Source: JASLCR01 sp964407405
GTDB lineage: Bacteria > Patescibacteriota > Saccharimonadia > Saccharimonadales > Saccharimonadaceae
DNA: 64,000 bases
Direction: 5' to 3'
NCBI GenBank assembly: GCA_964407405.1
Contig: CAYOVH010000002.1
Span: 199,205-263,204, forward strand
Part shown: positions 42,392-50,921 of the stretch, piece by piece
Numbering within the stretch: the first letter of the stretch is position 1
Layout of the letters: each line of letters opens with the position of its first letter
The notes under the pieces: generated by a model
The model's database searches: none
What the model was told of the DNA's origin: nothing
Seen by the model: only the letters and a program-made list of their open reading frames with translations
Position numbers and translations under genes: made by a program

Positions 42392-43823
42392 TTGCCTTCT
42401 CCTTAATTACTGGCACCTCAAGTGCCTTACAGCTTGAATTTGAGCATTTAAGTTTCCCATCTGAACCTAGAAACCTATCACACTCAGAGCAGTGAAGCTC
42501 TTGTCCATGTATGCTATTTAACGGTGTAACACCATCAATTTTGCTGGGGTCTGGCGCTTTCTCTACCTCATTACCCTCATCCACTTCGGGTTTATCGTTA
42601 TCAATAACCGTAGTGTCGTTGCCCTTTTTCAATAGCTTATAGCTCTGAGACAACTGAAATGCGTCTACAACACTATCAAGCGACCAGCTGTAAGGTTCTG
42701 ACGTGTAGGTGATGATAATTTCTGACTCAATTTTCTTAGTTTCGGCTTTAACCTTCTCAGCGTCAGACACGGTAGGTATTTCATACTTAAAGGTGATTGA
42801 AGCTCCAAGACCACCAGTTATACGGTTTAGCTCGTGGGTAATTTGTGAGTAAATACGTAGTCCCAGAGGTTTAACGGCACGTTTGGCAAATCCATTTTCT
42901 GATACTTCGGCGTTGTTGTAGGTCGCTTGTGAGTCTACACCTTTAATAACTGCTGATACACCGTAGTTTTCAGACAGCCGATCGTCTACGTGTTTAAGTA
43001 GGGGTTCAAAGTCAATCTCTTTATTAGTCTGAGCAAATGGCACCCACTCTATTTGCGACTGCTGAGCGTTTCCTGCTGCGTCTAGGGGTACGTGAGCATA
43101 TGAGACGTTATTATTATTGCCAGCTCCTCTGTGTCGCTCTTGGAGCTTGTCAACCATGTCGTTGTATTCTGGCACTGTTTTAGCAACAATCTTAAATACA
43201 CCGGCAGGGATGGCGTTATTTTCAAAGAATCCATTTTGGTAATCTGCAATATACCCATCAAGCGTCGCCCACTTCGCAGCTGCGAGATATGGTGAGTATC
43301 CACCGTATAGATTACCCGGCTTAGCGCCGCCAGGAATAGCAATAACTTCATCTTCTGAGAACTCTTGAGCGCCAATCTTGTAGTATATTTTGCCATCTCG
43401 ATACTCAACGCCCGGACACTCTAGGAATGTATAGCCAGCGATATTATTGCCCTTAAAGCCAAATTCTCCGCCCGGCTTCGCTTCTCCTCCCTCATTACGC
43501 CAAACAAGTAGATATGTATAGTCTTGAGCAAGGACAGATACGCCCAGCTTTTCCATAAAAAGAGGCAGACTATCACGCTTATTAGGATGGAATAAGGCAT
43601 TTAGTGCAGCGTGAGGTACTGGCTTACCGTTACCATCAATCGCATGCGGTACAATCCCCATCAGCTCATTTGTGATAGGTCGGACGTTAGGATAGTGGCT
43701 TGCGTATTCGTCAGATTTAAAGTGATTGTAAAGTCCATAAGGATTAACTTGAGCAAAACTAGGTGCGCCGACTAAATTAACCTGAGCCTTAACTCCACTA
43801 AGAGCAGTGCCTAATATATTCAC
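42375..43823 (-). CDS. Portal protein (HK97 type) with C-terminal zinc-ribbon-like tail
   Basis: 482 residues. HK97-portal style: SHYPNVRPITNELMGIVPHA, AKWATLDGYIADYQNGFFEN, NAIPAGVFKIVAK, DDRLSENYGVSAVIKGVDSQ. Forms the DNA entry ring. The C-terminus has HCSECDRFLGSDGKLKCSNS followed by SCKALE, two Cys pairs like a zinc ribbon, unusual for a portal. Confidence 0.88.
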   Translation of the reverse strand: MNILGTALSGVKAQVNLVGAPSFAQVNPYGLYNHFKSDEYASHYPNVRPITNELMGIVPHAIDGNGKPVPHAALNALFHPNKRDSLPLFMEKLGVSVLAQDYTYLLVWRNEGGEAKPGGEFGFKGNNIAGYTFLECPGVEYRDGKIYYKIGAQEFSEDEVIAIPGGAKPGNLYGGYSPYLAAAKWATLDGYIADYQNGFFENNAIPAGVFKIVAKTVPEYNDMVDKLQERHRGAGNNNNVSYAHVPLDAAGNAQQSQIEWVPFAQTNKEIDFEPLLKHVDDRLSENYGVSAVIKGVDSQATYNNAEVSENGFAKRAVKPLGLRIYSQITHELNRITGGLGASITFKYEIPTVSDAEKVKAETKKIESEIIITYTSEPYSWSLDSVVDAFQLSQSYKLLKKGNDTTVIDNDKPEVDEGNEVEKAPDPSKIDGVTPLNSIHGQELHCSECDRFLGSDGKLKCSNSSCKALEVPVIKEKANAKQQ

Positions 43824-44044
43824 TTGCTACTCCTTTTTGCGATGTACAAAACGCCCACAACAGCCTGTAACGTAAATGAGAGCAATAACCCCCACTCCGG
43901 TGACGTAATCCACGATACAGCCCCAGGAACAGCTACGAACAGCACAAACATCGTATATAGTTCTGCAAGGTTAGTTTTAACACCACTCAGCAATCTTGAC
44001 GTGGCTACTGCTATGTTCTTTGTGAGCTTTTTCAGTAGTTTCAT
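43820..44044 (-). CDS. Small membrane protein between terminase and portal
   Basis: 74 residues, two membrane helices (about 28-44 and 52-69) after a basic N-terminus (MKLLKKLTKN). ATGA overlap with the portal. Function unknown; holin-like by look but not by place. Confidence 0.65.
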   Translation of the reverse strand: MKLLKKLTKNIAVATSRLLSGVKTNLAELYTMFVLFVAVPGAVSWITSPEWGLLLSFTLQAVVGVLYIAKRSSK

Positions 44045-44051
44045 ATCTACC

Positions 44052-44072
44052 TTTTATTATGTAGAGGCTGAA
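44052..44072 (-). promoter_or_regulatory. Phage intergenic motif, copy 5
   Basis: Minus strand TTCAGCCTCTACATAATAAA directly after the terminase stop, followed by AAAAGGTAG (ribosome site) and the ATG at 44044. Confidence 0.6.
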
Positions 44073-44073
44073 A

Positions 44074-45243
44074 TTAGCGAATGCCGCCGTACTCAACCTT
44101 TGGCGTAATCAGGTCGATTAGCTTATACTTCGCAGCGTCCAGCAAGTGGTCGTTGCCATCTTGTGGAACATTCAAGCTCTTGCCGGTTCTATCCGTCGCC
44201 CAGAGGTAGCCAAGGTATTCGCTTTGGAGTTTGGTGCTAGATCGAGTGTAGTAGATAGTCATCTCTTGTATCTTCGAGGTCGCCCACTGACGGTATGATT
44301 GCTTACTGTCTTGGCTTTGTTTATTAGCACCCTTTAATGCATTACCCATACCCACAAGCTCAGCAATGTCTTTAGGGGCGGAACTATCCGCAACTCCGAG
44401 TACACCAGATAGATTATTCTCTTTCAACACAGCGTCAATATCAGAGTTAAACATGCCTGTTCGATAACAGACTTCATCGAGTAAGTAGCCCTCGCCGTAT
44501 TTAAACACCTTAACAATAGTTGTTGGGTCGTTCGTAAATCCAAAGTCCAACCCATAGCCTAGTAACTCAGCACCTTCAGGTATATCATCGACAGCCTGCC
44601 AGCCTGAATATACAAGCCCCTCAAGCTCGCCAATCTGCCCCTCGCCGTAAACCCTCCACCAGTTCTTATTAGGCTTTCTAAGTTCAATCTTTTTAACGAT
44701 ACTCTCTTCCAAGGCTTCGTTGTCTTTGTAGGTAGTAATAATAAAATCAACATCGTCACGTTTCGCCACAAGCTCTGTGTGCGCCCAAAACTCAGCAGTT
44801 GGGTTGTAGTCGATGATTGAGAAATCCCTCGTACGTACCTCTAGCTGATCAAATATATCATATGTGATCAAGTTCGCTTCATTGATAAATAGAACATCAC
44901 GACGTGATCCACGTGCCTTACCCTCATCTAGCGCAACGAATTCAATCACAGTGCCGTTAAAAAACGTAAAGGTATGTTCAGCTTTGTTTTCGCTGATTCG
45001 ATAATACTGCCAATAACTATTAGCCGTGAGGATATTCTTAAAATCACGCAGCGCGCCACGTTTAAGGTGGGGCATATTGACACTAGCAATCGTAATAATC
45101 TTATTTGGGTTTTTGGTAGCGTATTCAAGTAAGACCAGAAGTATCGCAATAGTCTTCCCCGCGGAAGTTCCGCCCTGAACGATTCGCAAAGGCTTTTTAA
45201 GCGCCTTGATGCGATGATAGGCAGTAGTCTTGCCGTATGCCAT
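44074..45243 (-). CDS. terL: Terminase large subunit
   Basis: 389 residues. Packaging ATPase with Walker A GGTSAGKT (24-31), Walker B DVLFINEAN (about 115-123) and a nuclease domain with GYGLDFGFTNDPTTIVKVF, VADSSAPKDIAEL and a C-terminal DGNDHLLDAAKY. All key acids appear present. Confidence 0.93.
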   Translation of the reverse strand: MAYGKTTAYHRIKALKKPLRIVQGGTSAGKTIAILLVLLEYATKNPNKIITIASVNMPHLKRGALRDFKNILTANSYWQYYRISENKAEHTFTFFNGTVIEFVALDEGKARGSRRDVLFINEANLITYDIFDQLEVRTRDFSIIDYNPTAEFWAHTELVAKRDDVDFIITTYKDNEALEESIVKKIELRKPNKNWWRVYGEGQIGELEGLVYSGWQAVDDIPEGAELLGYGLDFGFTNDPTTIVKVFKYGEGYLLDEVCYRTGMFNSDIDAVLKENNLSGVLGVADSSAPKDIAELVGMGNALKGANKQSQDSKQSYRQWATSKIQEMTIYYTRSSTKLQSEYLGYLWATDRTGKSLNVPQDGNDHLLDAAKYKLIDLITPKVEYGGIR

Positions 45244-45615
45244 CTATTTCTCCTTGCGAAGATCTTCGAGTGGCTCTGGCGGTGTGAGGTTAGTTTGTTC
45301 GATGGTTTGTTTTGGCGTGCCGTAGACTTGGTTAATCATACTATCGATCACTTTCCAGTCGCTGTTTTTTATAGCAGTCGCTAGCCGGCGTTCGAATAAT
45401 GGTTGTTCAGTGTCAGCGATAGCCTCGTCAAGCTCTGATTCTGATAGCTTCATCATCTGCTCTAACTTGAATCTTGGAGTGTCTTCTTTCTTCCATGCAC
45501 CGTTGTGCCTCCGCTCTGGGTACGCCTCAAATCCGGCTGGTGTAGGTACTCCGCCCTTGCCTACTGAGGGCTTCCGTTGCTTTGTAGGGTTTTTATCCTC
45601 TTTCATATTTATCAT
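45244..45615 (-). CDS. Terminase small subunit-like protein
   Basis: 123 residues; a second ATG three codons in is an equally possible start. Basic N-terminus, helical middle (DTPRFKLEQMMKLSESELDE, ATAIKNSDWKVIDSMINQVY). Directly precedes terL with one base between stop and start, as for TerS. No ribosome site; the intergenic motif is immediately upstream. Confidence 0.65.
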   Translation of the reverse strand: MINMKEDKNPTKQRKPSVGKGGVPTPAGFEAYPERRHNGAWKKEDTPRFKLEQMMKLSESELDEAIADTEQPLFERRLATAIKNSDWKVIDSMINQVYGTPKQTIEQTNLTPPEPLEDLRKEK

Positions 45616-45630
45616 TATGTAGAGGCTGAA
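45613..45630 (-). promoter_or_regulatory. Phage intergenic motif, copy 6
   Basis: Minus strand TTCAGCCTCTACATAATG: directly after a terminator U-tract and running into the terS start codon. The best argument that the motif is a promoter. Confidence 0.65.
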
Positions 45631-45637
45631 AATAAAA

Positions 45638-45655
45638 ACCGCCCATGAGGACGGT
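45638..45655 (-). terminator. Terminator between early and late leftward genes
   Basis: Minus strand ACCGTCC-tcat-GGGCGGT followed by TTTTTATTTT. Separates the cargo/early block from packaging and structural genes. Confidence 0.85.
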
Positions 45656-45675
45656 CTGCGGAGGTTTTGGTTATG

Positions 45676-46035
45676 TTACTTTTTGAGTAGTTCAGGGTTT
45701 TGATAGATGTTGCCGATGACTTCTGCAGTTGAACCTTTGATATTGCCTACCTCAATATCCCCGTTCACGTCTCGTATATCGTTGATTTGAAGTATCGCTA
45801 TATGGTCACCCGATTCATCTTCCCAAGGCTGCCTTAATATGTCACCCTCAAATATCTTCGTACCGTTTTTGTCGAGGAGGCCGGTGAATCTTAGTGTTTG
45901 TACGCCCTTGATATTGCCTACGAAGTCAAGCTCGTGGCTGTCCCACTGGTATAACTCTCCTTTAGAATCAATAAAGAAGTCGGTACGCATTTTTTTGCCG
46001 TCCCAGAATCTAAACTCTATAGGTCTGTTAGTCAT
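45676..46035 (-). CDS. YopX-family phage protein
   Basis: 119 residues from the ATG at 46035 (AAGGAG site). YopX pattern: IEFRFWDGKKM, TLRFTGLLDKNGTKIFEGDI, DILRQPW, then TAEVIGNIYQNPELL. Small phage proteins of unknown role. Confidence 0.85.
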   Translation of the reverse strand: MTNRPIEFRFWDGKKMRTDFFIDSKGELYQWDSHELDFVGNIKGVQTLRFTGLLDKNGTKIFEGDILRQPWEDESGDHIAILQINDIRDVNGDIEVGNIKGSTAEVIGNIYQNPELLKK

Positions 46036-46267
46036 TGCTTTGCTCCTTCTTCTCAATAGAATAGATGACCTGCATATTCATTACATCGCGGTTATCGATA
46101 GTGCGGGCTAGATTGTACTGCTTCAAGTCCTCGCCAACTGCGCTCATTTGTTCGCACACACGCCTAACGTACTCAGCAATAGCGTATTCATCAGCTTTTA
46201 CGGCTGTCTTAATGATGTCTTTCGTGATTTCCTGCATTTCTGCTAAATCTTTTGCTGTCTTTGTCAT
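46028..46267 (-). CDS. Small phage protein, unknown
   Basis: 79 residues, fully helical and charged (KDLAEMQEITKDIIKTAVKA, YVRRVCEQMSAVGEDLKQYN). Overlaps the YopX gene by 8 bp. Confidence 0.65.
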   Translation of the reverse strand: MTKTAKDLAEMQEITKDIIKTAVKADEYAIAEYVRRVCEQMSAVGEDLKQYNLARTIDNRDVMNMQVIYSIEKKEQSND

Positions 46268-46276
46268 AAAGCGCCT

Positions 46277-46984
46277 CTAATCCTTTCCTCTATTATAATA
46301 CTCAACTACCCCATCCTGCATCTTTTTCTTCTCCCTATTAGCTTGCTTGCGAATACTCGGTAATACAGCTCGTGCATGGCTGTCGGGTCGTCTTAGGTAT
46401 GTCGTGGTTGGTTTATCGCCCTTTACGAATCTAGCGCCATTTAATACGCAGTGTAGTAAGAAATCATAATTAGGTAGGTCCGAGTTCTTATATGGATGTT
46501 TCACCCATAATTCTCTTTTAAAAGGTGAATGTGGAATAATAAATCCACCTCTTTCACCTCTCTGTAATGATTGAACCATTTCCTCTGGTGTTGGTGAGTA
46601 ATGAGGTTCTAAAGATTGTCCTAGGCCGATTGTATACCACTGAGAACAAATATAATCATCACCATCCTTTGTGGCTCGTTTGAATGTTCTAATGGCATCT
46701 GATTGTACTTTATCATCAATACTTACAAACCATATCCATTCATTTGAAGCCTTACCAATTGCGATATTCCTGAGATTGCCGAAGGTTGCTTTTTTCTTGT
46801 ATTCATAAAAGCTCACATTAGGATACCATTCTTTAAATGCTTTGAGGTCTTGGCAATCATGGTTTTTACCCAGCATAATAATTATTTCTTTTGGTTTAGG
46901 CGTCATATTCGAGACAAAGGCTAGGAATTGACCTATGAATCGACCATATCCATCAAAAGCAATGCTCACTAGACTAATATCCAT
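46277..46984 (-). CDS. Family 2-like glycosyltransferase, prophage cargo
   Basis: About 235 residues from the ATG at 46984 (AAAGG site 8 bases upstream). GT-A features: DISLVSIAFDGYGRFIGQFL, NLRNIAIGKASNEWIWFVSI followed by DD, and a C-terminal RPDSHARAV. Overlaps the next glycosyltransferase. Probably modifies a surface sugar in the lysogen or during infection; the acceptor is unknown. Confidence 0.75.
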   Translation of the reverse strand: MDISLVSIAFDGYGRFIGQFLAFVSNMTPKPKEIIIMLGKNHDCQDLKAFKEWYPNVSFYEYKKKATFGNLRNIAIGKASNEWIWFVSIDDKVQSDAIRTFKRATKDGDDYICSQWYTIGLGQSLEPHYSPTPEEMVQSLQRGERGGFIIPHSPFKRELWVKHPYKNSDLPNYDFLLHCVLNGARFVKGDKPTTTYLRRPDSHARAVLPSIRKQANREKKKMQDGVVEYYNRGKD

Positions 46985-47591
46985 ATTCACGACCTTTTGG
47001 TATTGTTTCTAATTTTATTCCTTTTTCATCTAGTAAGTAATCGTAGCCTCTTATCTGTGTTTTGGATTCGGGGTCTATTGATTTCAACCATTCAACGCGT
47101 TTTTTACGATTCTCGGGGTCAATCATTTTCAAGTGATAGAGATTAATATCTAATGATACTTTTTTATATTCAGGGTTAATCGGCCATGTTTTGATGTTAA
47201 AATCCATTTCTTTCATCCGTTGGTCGGGGTAGACTGGATATAAACTATACCTATGTTTCTGACCCCATATACCGTCCACCCTATAAGAATCGGAGGTATA
47301 TAACTCTCTGAAATTGACTCGATAAATAGTTTTACTTTTTAATTTGGTGATTTGTCTAAATATCTTTTCAGCATTTTTTTCAAAACGTTCATCTGGGTCT
47401 AATTCTAAAATCCAATCTGCGCCTTTACTAATCGCAATCTCTTTCATCGCTTGACGCATTTTAAGCTCATTGTAGGACTTATTAGAGTTGTCACAGGCTA
47501 CAATATCATCTACCCATTTTAAGTTATCTAAAACAGCCTTTAAATGATGTTTGTCACGCTCACAATAAACGAACATTGCAACTATTTTCAT
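46974..47591 (-). CDS. Family 2-like glycosyltransferase, prophage cargo
   Basis: 205 residues. MKIVAMFVYCERDKHHLKAV, WVDDIVACDNSN, then GADWILELDPDERFEKNAEK with the metal-binding DPDE. This is the short GT2 form common in phage and cell-envelope clusters. Four-base overlap with the nitroreductase gene. Confidence 0.8.
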   Translation of the reverse strand: MKIVAMFVYCERDKHHLKAVLDNLKWVDDIVACDNSNKSYNELKMRQAMKEIAISKGADWILELDPDERFEKNAEKIFRQITKLKSKTIYRVNFRELYTSDSYRVDGIWGQKHRYSLYPVYPDQRMKEMDFNIKTWPINPEYKKVSLDINLYHLKMIDPENRKKRVEWLKSIDPESKTQIRGYDYLLDEKGIKLETIPKGREYGY

Positions 47592-48211
47592 TCGACCACC
47601 ACTGTGTCAATTAAACGACGTTCTTTTGTGATGGGGTCTGGATGAGGGTAGCCTAATGCGATAGCCCCACAAAATAATGACTTATCCCATGGGCTAAATC
47701 GCTTATAGAAGTATTCTCTATCCTGCACTCTCACTTGAGGGTTTACAAATGCCGTATGTAGTCCTAAAGATGTTGCTACTAACATTGCGGTTTGAGCCAT
47801 AACACCGGCATCCAGGTATGAATTGTAGTTAACCTCATCGCCGTTATCACCGCCTTTGTAAGCTTCTGGGTTGGCAAATAGCATTAGAACTGTCGGGGCG
47901 CGGTAAATCCAACCCGTGCCTCCCACTAAGAGGCCGTTTAAGAGGGCTTTGTCGTCTCTGTCCTGGATAATCTTTACTCGCACACCGAAGCGGTCGCATG
48001 AGCTAGGACAGTGCCTTAGACTATCTAGAATCATGTCGAGCGTTTCCTGTTCAACTTGCTTATCATCAAAACGCCGGTTGCTATGGCGCTCTTTAACCAG
48101 AGTAATGAGTTCATCACGTTTGCCGCCTGGGTGTGTCTGATGAGCCAAGTATCTAGACTGAAATTCGTCTAACTTTACTTCCTTTATTTCTGCGCCAGTG
48201 CTACTTTTCAT
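47588..48211 (-). CDS. Nitroreductase-family flavoprotein, prophage cargo
   Basis: 207 residues. FMN-binding RHSNRRFDDKQVEQETLDMI and PSSCDRFGVRVKIIQDR, the GTGWIYRAPTVLMLFANP segment, then MVATSLGLHTAFV and GAIALGYPHPD. It reduces a quinone-, nitro- or thioester-type substrate; which one cannot be told. Within an overlapping cluster with glycosyltransferases, unusual for a phage. Confidence 0.88.
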   Translation of the reverse strand: MKSSTGAEIKEVKLDEFQSRYLAHQTHPGGKRDELITLVKERHSNRRFDDKQVEQETLDMILDSLRHCPSSCDRFGVRVKIIQDRDDKALLNGLLVGGTGWIYRAPTVLMLFANPEAYKGGDNGDEVNYNSYLDAGVMAQTAMLVATSLGLHTAFVNPQVRVQDREYFYKRFSPWDKSLFCGAIALGYPHPDPITKERRLIDTVVVE

Positions 48212-48410
48212 GAGTAAGACCCTCGACTATCTTTTTCAAATCTTCTGAATATTCTTTATCCATTTTTAGAAAATCTTTACGGACACGTTCAATGCCCATC
48301 TTTGTCATGGGGTTGCCACTTATCATCGCTGCATAACGTATAATCCCAGCATTATAATCAAGCGCTCGCTTAAGTAGTGCTAACATGAGAACCTGCTCAT
48401 TATTTTTCAT
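48201..48410 (-). CDS. Small phage protein, unknown
   Basis: 69 residues, helical (VLMLALLKRALDYNAGIIRY, RVRKDFLKMDKEYSEDLKKI). Overlaps both neighbours by 11 bp in the cargo cluster. Confidence 0.65.
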   Translation of the reverse strand: MKNNEQVLMLALLKRALDYNAGIIRYAAMISGNPMTKMGIERVRKDFLKMDKEYSEDLKKIVEGLTHEK

Positions 48411-49056
48411 AAATCGACCTCTCTAGGAACATGTCCCGTATTAGATTTCCTAAGCTATTAGTTTTGAAGGTCGCCTCGTAACTCGATGCAAATGCCCCTT
48501 TTGGTATCCAGTCCTTTTGCCGGACTTTCACATCTTTGGTTTTAGCGCCGCCCAATCTGCATAAATTACCGTACATTGAGAGTTTGTTGTACCCGTCTGG
48601 TATATCGAGTTCGAGCCACTTCTTTTTATTAACCACAAATGGCACATGAACCTCGTAGCACAGTGGTTTTTCGATACCCATTTCCTTTAACTTGGAGTTT
48701 GTTTTTTGCATACGATTGATGTAATAGTTGTATCGGTGTCCATACTTTTCTAGTATTTCTTCGTAGCTACCTCTATGAAAAATGGGTATGCGGTAAACTG
48801 GTTTCATAAAGTACATATCGTCGTGCATCCAGATGAAGTTTTCTGATATTTCTGGAGTATTGCAAGCGATGTTTAATATATTATGGGTGTTTTTGGCTAT
48901 GTCTGAGCCTTGGCGATAGGGTATGTGTGTGATGTTCTGTAGATTAGGCACATCGCCTATAACGAATACCTTACCGTGGCGGGCATGCTTAAGACTTCTC
49001 AATGCGTATATGAGTTCGTCTGAGTTGCTGCGGCGGTAAGGTATTACGATGTCCAT
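48400..49056 (-). CDS. Stealth-like sugar-phosphate transferase, prophage cargo
   Basis: 218 residues. MDIVIPYRRSNSDELIYALR start, FVIGDVPNL, IPYRQGSDIAKNTHNILNIA, then NFIWMHDDMYFMKPV with the metal-binding DD, as in Stealth/capsule phosphotransferases. Likely adds a sugar phosphate to a surface polymer. Third sugar-transfer enzyme of the cargo block. Confidence 0.75.
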   Translation of the reverse strand: MDIVIPYRRSNSDELIYALRSLKHARHGKVFVIGDVPNLQNITHIPYRQGSDIAKNTHNILNIACNTPEISENFIWMHDDMYFMKPVYRIPIFHRGSYEEILEKYGHRYNYYINRMQKTNSKLKEMGIEKPLCYEVHVPFVVNKKKWLELDIPDGYNKLSMYGNLCRLGGAKTKDVKVRQKDWIPKGAFASSYEATFKTNSLGNLIRDMFLERSIYEK

Positions 49057-49478
49057 CAGTTGACCTCTGGTGGCGTCCAGCCTCTCTTTTTCATGTTTTC
49101 TGACACGATGTCGTACGCAATACTGCCGTTCTTCATTTCAACAAAAAATAGTCTCAAATCAACTTCATTCTTTTTGATCTGTGGAGTGATTGAACGTTGT
49201 ATTGCTTCCTCTACGGTATCTAAATACGTCTTTATGGATCTATCTATGTCTAGTTGACATAGGGCGGATGGATAGTCTTTATCGCAACGACCGCACCAAA
49301 TAAAGCCTTGATATTCGCTCCACTCCAAATATTCATCTTGTTCAAACTTACAGGCAGGACATATATACCCCAGCTCAAGTGGAGCATCAAAAATGATAGT
49401 TCCTTCCGACAGATATTCGTCACGCCTGCCTACGAGCTTTTCTGCCCGCTCGTTAGTAGAGCACTGTTTAGTAGACAT
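49056..49478 (-). CDS. Phage protein with zinc-ribbon
   Basis: 140 residues from the ATG at 49478; the longer frame shadows the next gene. Zinc-ribbon YICPACKFEQDEY with CGRCDKDYPSALC, then a helical end. Function unknown. Confidence 0.7.
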   Translation of the reverse strand: MSTKQCSTNERAEKLVGRRDEYLSEGTIIFDAPLELGYICPACKFEQDEYLEWSEYQGFIWCGRCDKDYPSALCQLDIDRSIKTYLDTVEEAIQRSITPQIKKNEVDLRLFFVEMKNGSIAYDIVSENMKKRGWTPPEVN

Positions 49479-49842
49479 AATAAATTCCCAACTCAATAGG
49501 TGTAGCCCTGGCATGACTAAACTTCTCAAATAGCTTATCATCTTCTTCGATAGCTTTAATCTGCTCATTGAACCACTTTTGGACTTGGCGGTATTTGCTG
49601 TTTTTCGTGACCATTGTGAGTCCTTGAGTAACTCCTCGGATTGTTGCGGTACGATGGTATATATGTATCTCATCCTCACCCGCGGTTATGATAGCTTTGT
49701 GGTTCGTGTACTTATAGCCAGTCCCTAGCTGATGACGGTGGGTAAACTTAGCTTTATGGCGTGTCTGATAGACATAGAGGCTATCTATCTCCGGTGTCTT
49801 TTTGCTCACTGTGTTGCGGTTTGTTAGGTCTATTACGCTCAT
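49468..49842 (-). CDS. Phage protein, unknown
   Basis: 124 residues. Beta-rich middle (HKAIITAGEDEIHIYHRTAT) and a helical end with KWFNEQIKAIEEDDKLFEKF. Overlaps both neighbours. No family recognised. Confidence 0.65.
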   Translation of the reverse strand: MSVIDLTNRNTVSKKTPEIDSLYVYQTRHKAKFTHRHQLGTGYKYTNHKAIITAGEDEIHIYHRTATIRGVTQGLTMVTKNSKYRQVQKWFNEQIKAIEEDDKLFEKFSHARATPIELGIYYVY

Positions 49843-49931
49843 AATAACTCCATAATAACCTTGATAATAATTGCAGCCATCACTGTTGCGACAACGCCAA
49901 CGAGATATCCTTTGTGAAATTCTTTACTCAT
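49839..49931 (-). CDS. Tiny membrane protein (30 aa)
   Basis: Reads MSKEFHKGYLVGVVATVMAA followed by IIIKVIMELL: one membrane helix. GGAGGAAG site before the ATG; ATGA overlap with the next gene and coupled to the one before. Credible small phage gene. Confidence 0.65.
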   Translation of the reverse strand: MSKEFHKGYLVGVVATVMAAIIIKVIMELL

Positions 49932-50155
49932 ACTTCCTCCAACCGCTCTAGTGGCTCATTTAAACTTAATGCTTGCTTACCGTTTACGATAAACGGTAGC
50001 GGTATTTCATATTGCTCAGCCTCAGCTTTCCACTCAGGGTTTCGAGTAACTCGGCGCTGTTCGATTTCAATGCCACGTTTTTGAGCATAGGCTTTGAGGT
50101 TACGCCATTGCTTCGCATGAGTACAGGGTAGACAAGTGCGGGTATAGACTATCAT
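49928..50155 (-). CDS. Glutaredoxin-like protein
   Basis: 75 residues. MIVYTRTCLPCTHAKQWRNL has a CLPC redox pair and IPLPFIVNGKQAL resembles the cis-Pro region, so a glutaredoxin/NrdH-type fold. Probably keeps a phage or host enzyme reduced. Four-base overlaps on both sides. Confidence 0.75.
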   Translation of the reverse strand: MIVYTRTCLPCTHAKQWRNLKAYAQKRGIEIEQRRVTRNPEWKAEAEQYEIPLPFIVNGKQALSLNEPLERLEEV

Positions 50156-50337
50156 TTGTCGCCTCCCCTACTTTTAGTGTACTTTTTTATAAATTTCTTC
50201 TGAGAATTGCTGTCAACGACACCTATATAAAAATGACTAGGCAACACAAGCCTTAACAGCCACAATTTAAATATGTCAACAGTACCCACCTTGCTCGCTT
50301 TAGCTACATAAAATGCATACGGGCGTATATCCCTCAT
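50152..50337 (-). CDS. Small phage protein, unknown
   Basis: 61 residues, basic end (KKFIKKYTKSRGGDK) and a hydrophobic middle (IFKLWLLRLVLPSHFYIGVV). Coupled by ATGA overlaps to its neighbours. Confidence 0.6.
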   Translation of the reverse strand: MRDIRPYAFYVAKASKVGTVDIFKLWLLRLVLPSHFYIGVVDSNSQKKFIKKYTKSRGGDK

Positions 50338-50564
50338 AGCGCTCGCTCCAGTAATATCACGCTACCAATTACAGCCAAATACCCTAAAGTCCCTATGCCA
50401 GCAAAATAGGCTATAGGTATCGCTATCCATACCGCCAAGCACACCGAACAGTCAGGCATACCGACTTTTCGCAGTTTTGAGAGTATGCCGAAGGGCCCGG
50501 GGTACTCAGCTAGCAAGGCTGCTAATCCGTATGTTCCTAGTATTCCAATAATAATTTCAATCAT
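50334..50564 (-). CDS. Small membrane protein, DUF1360-like style
   Basis: 76 residues from the ATG at 50564 (ATGA overlap with the preceding stop). Three hydrophobic segments with MPDCSVCLAVWIAIPIAY between; the C-x-x-C before a helix is seen in DUF1360-type phage membrane proteins. Confidence 0.65.
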   Translation of the reverse strand: MIEIIIGILGTYGLAALLAEYPGPFGILSKLRKVGMPDCSVCLAVWIAIPIAYFAGIGTLGYLAVIGSVILLERAL

Positions 50565-50884
50565 ATATGCCGCTCCAGTTTTGTTAGTACGAGCTCTAAT
50601 CCGCACGTTTGGTTTCTATATCCCCCTGCTTTAAAGTCGCAGTATGATAGCAATTCTGGTAATGATCTCATCTCATTTCTCCTAATTAGTTCTCGTAGCC
50701 TCTCGAGTCGCTTTATATAGTTGCGGTGATCATATCGTATTAAGAATGTCTGGAGCCCTGTACAGACTATTGTCTTGTCATCAGTCAGAATAAAAGTTAG
50801 ATTCTTCCTCGGTTTGTATATATCGTAGTCAACATAAGTGAAGCCTTCTATACTAGGTCTTTCACTCACTAGGCTTCTTTGCAT
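50561..50884 (-). CDS. Phage protein, first gene after structured array A
   Basis: 107 residues; a GTG six codons in is an alternative start. No ribosome site in front of either. YKPRKNLTFILTDDKTIVCT and RLERLRELIRRNEMRSLPEL. Function unknown. A strong promoter lies about 500 bp upstream, beyond array A. Confidence 0.65.
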   Translation of the reverse strand: MQRSLVSERPSIEGFTYVDYDIYKPRKNLTFILTDDKTIVCTGLQTFLIRYDHRNYIKRLERLRELIRRNEMRSLPELLSYCDFKAGGYRNQTCGLELVLTKLERHI

Positions 50885-50921
50885 GTGTGGCTACTTTCTT
50901 TCCCCACCGACGAGCGATTTT

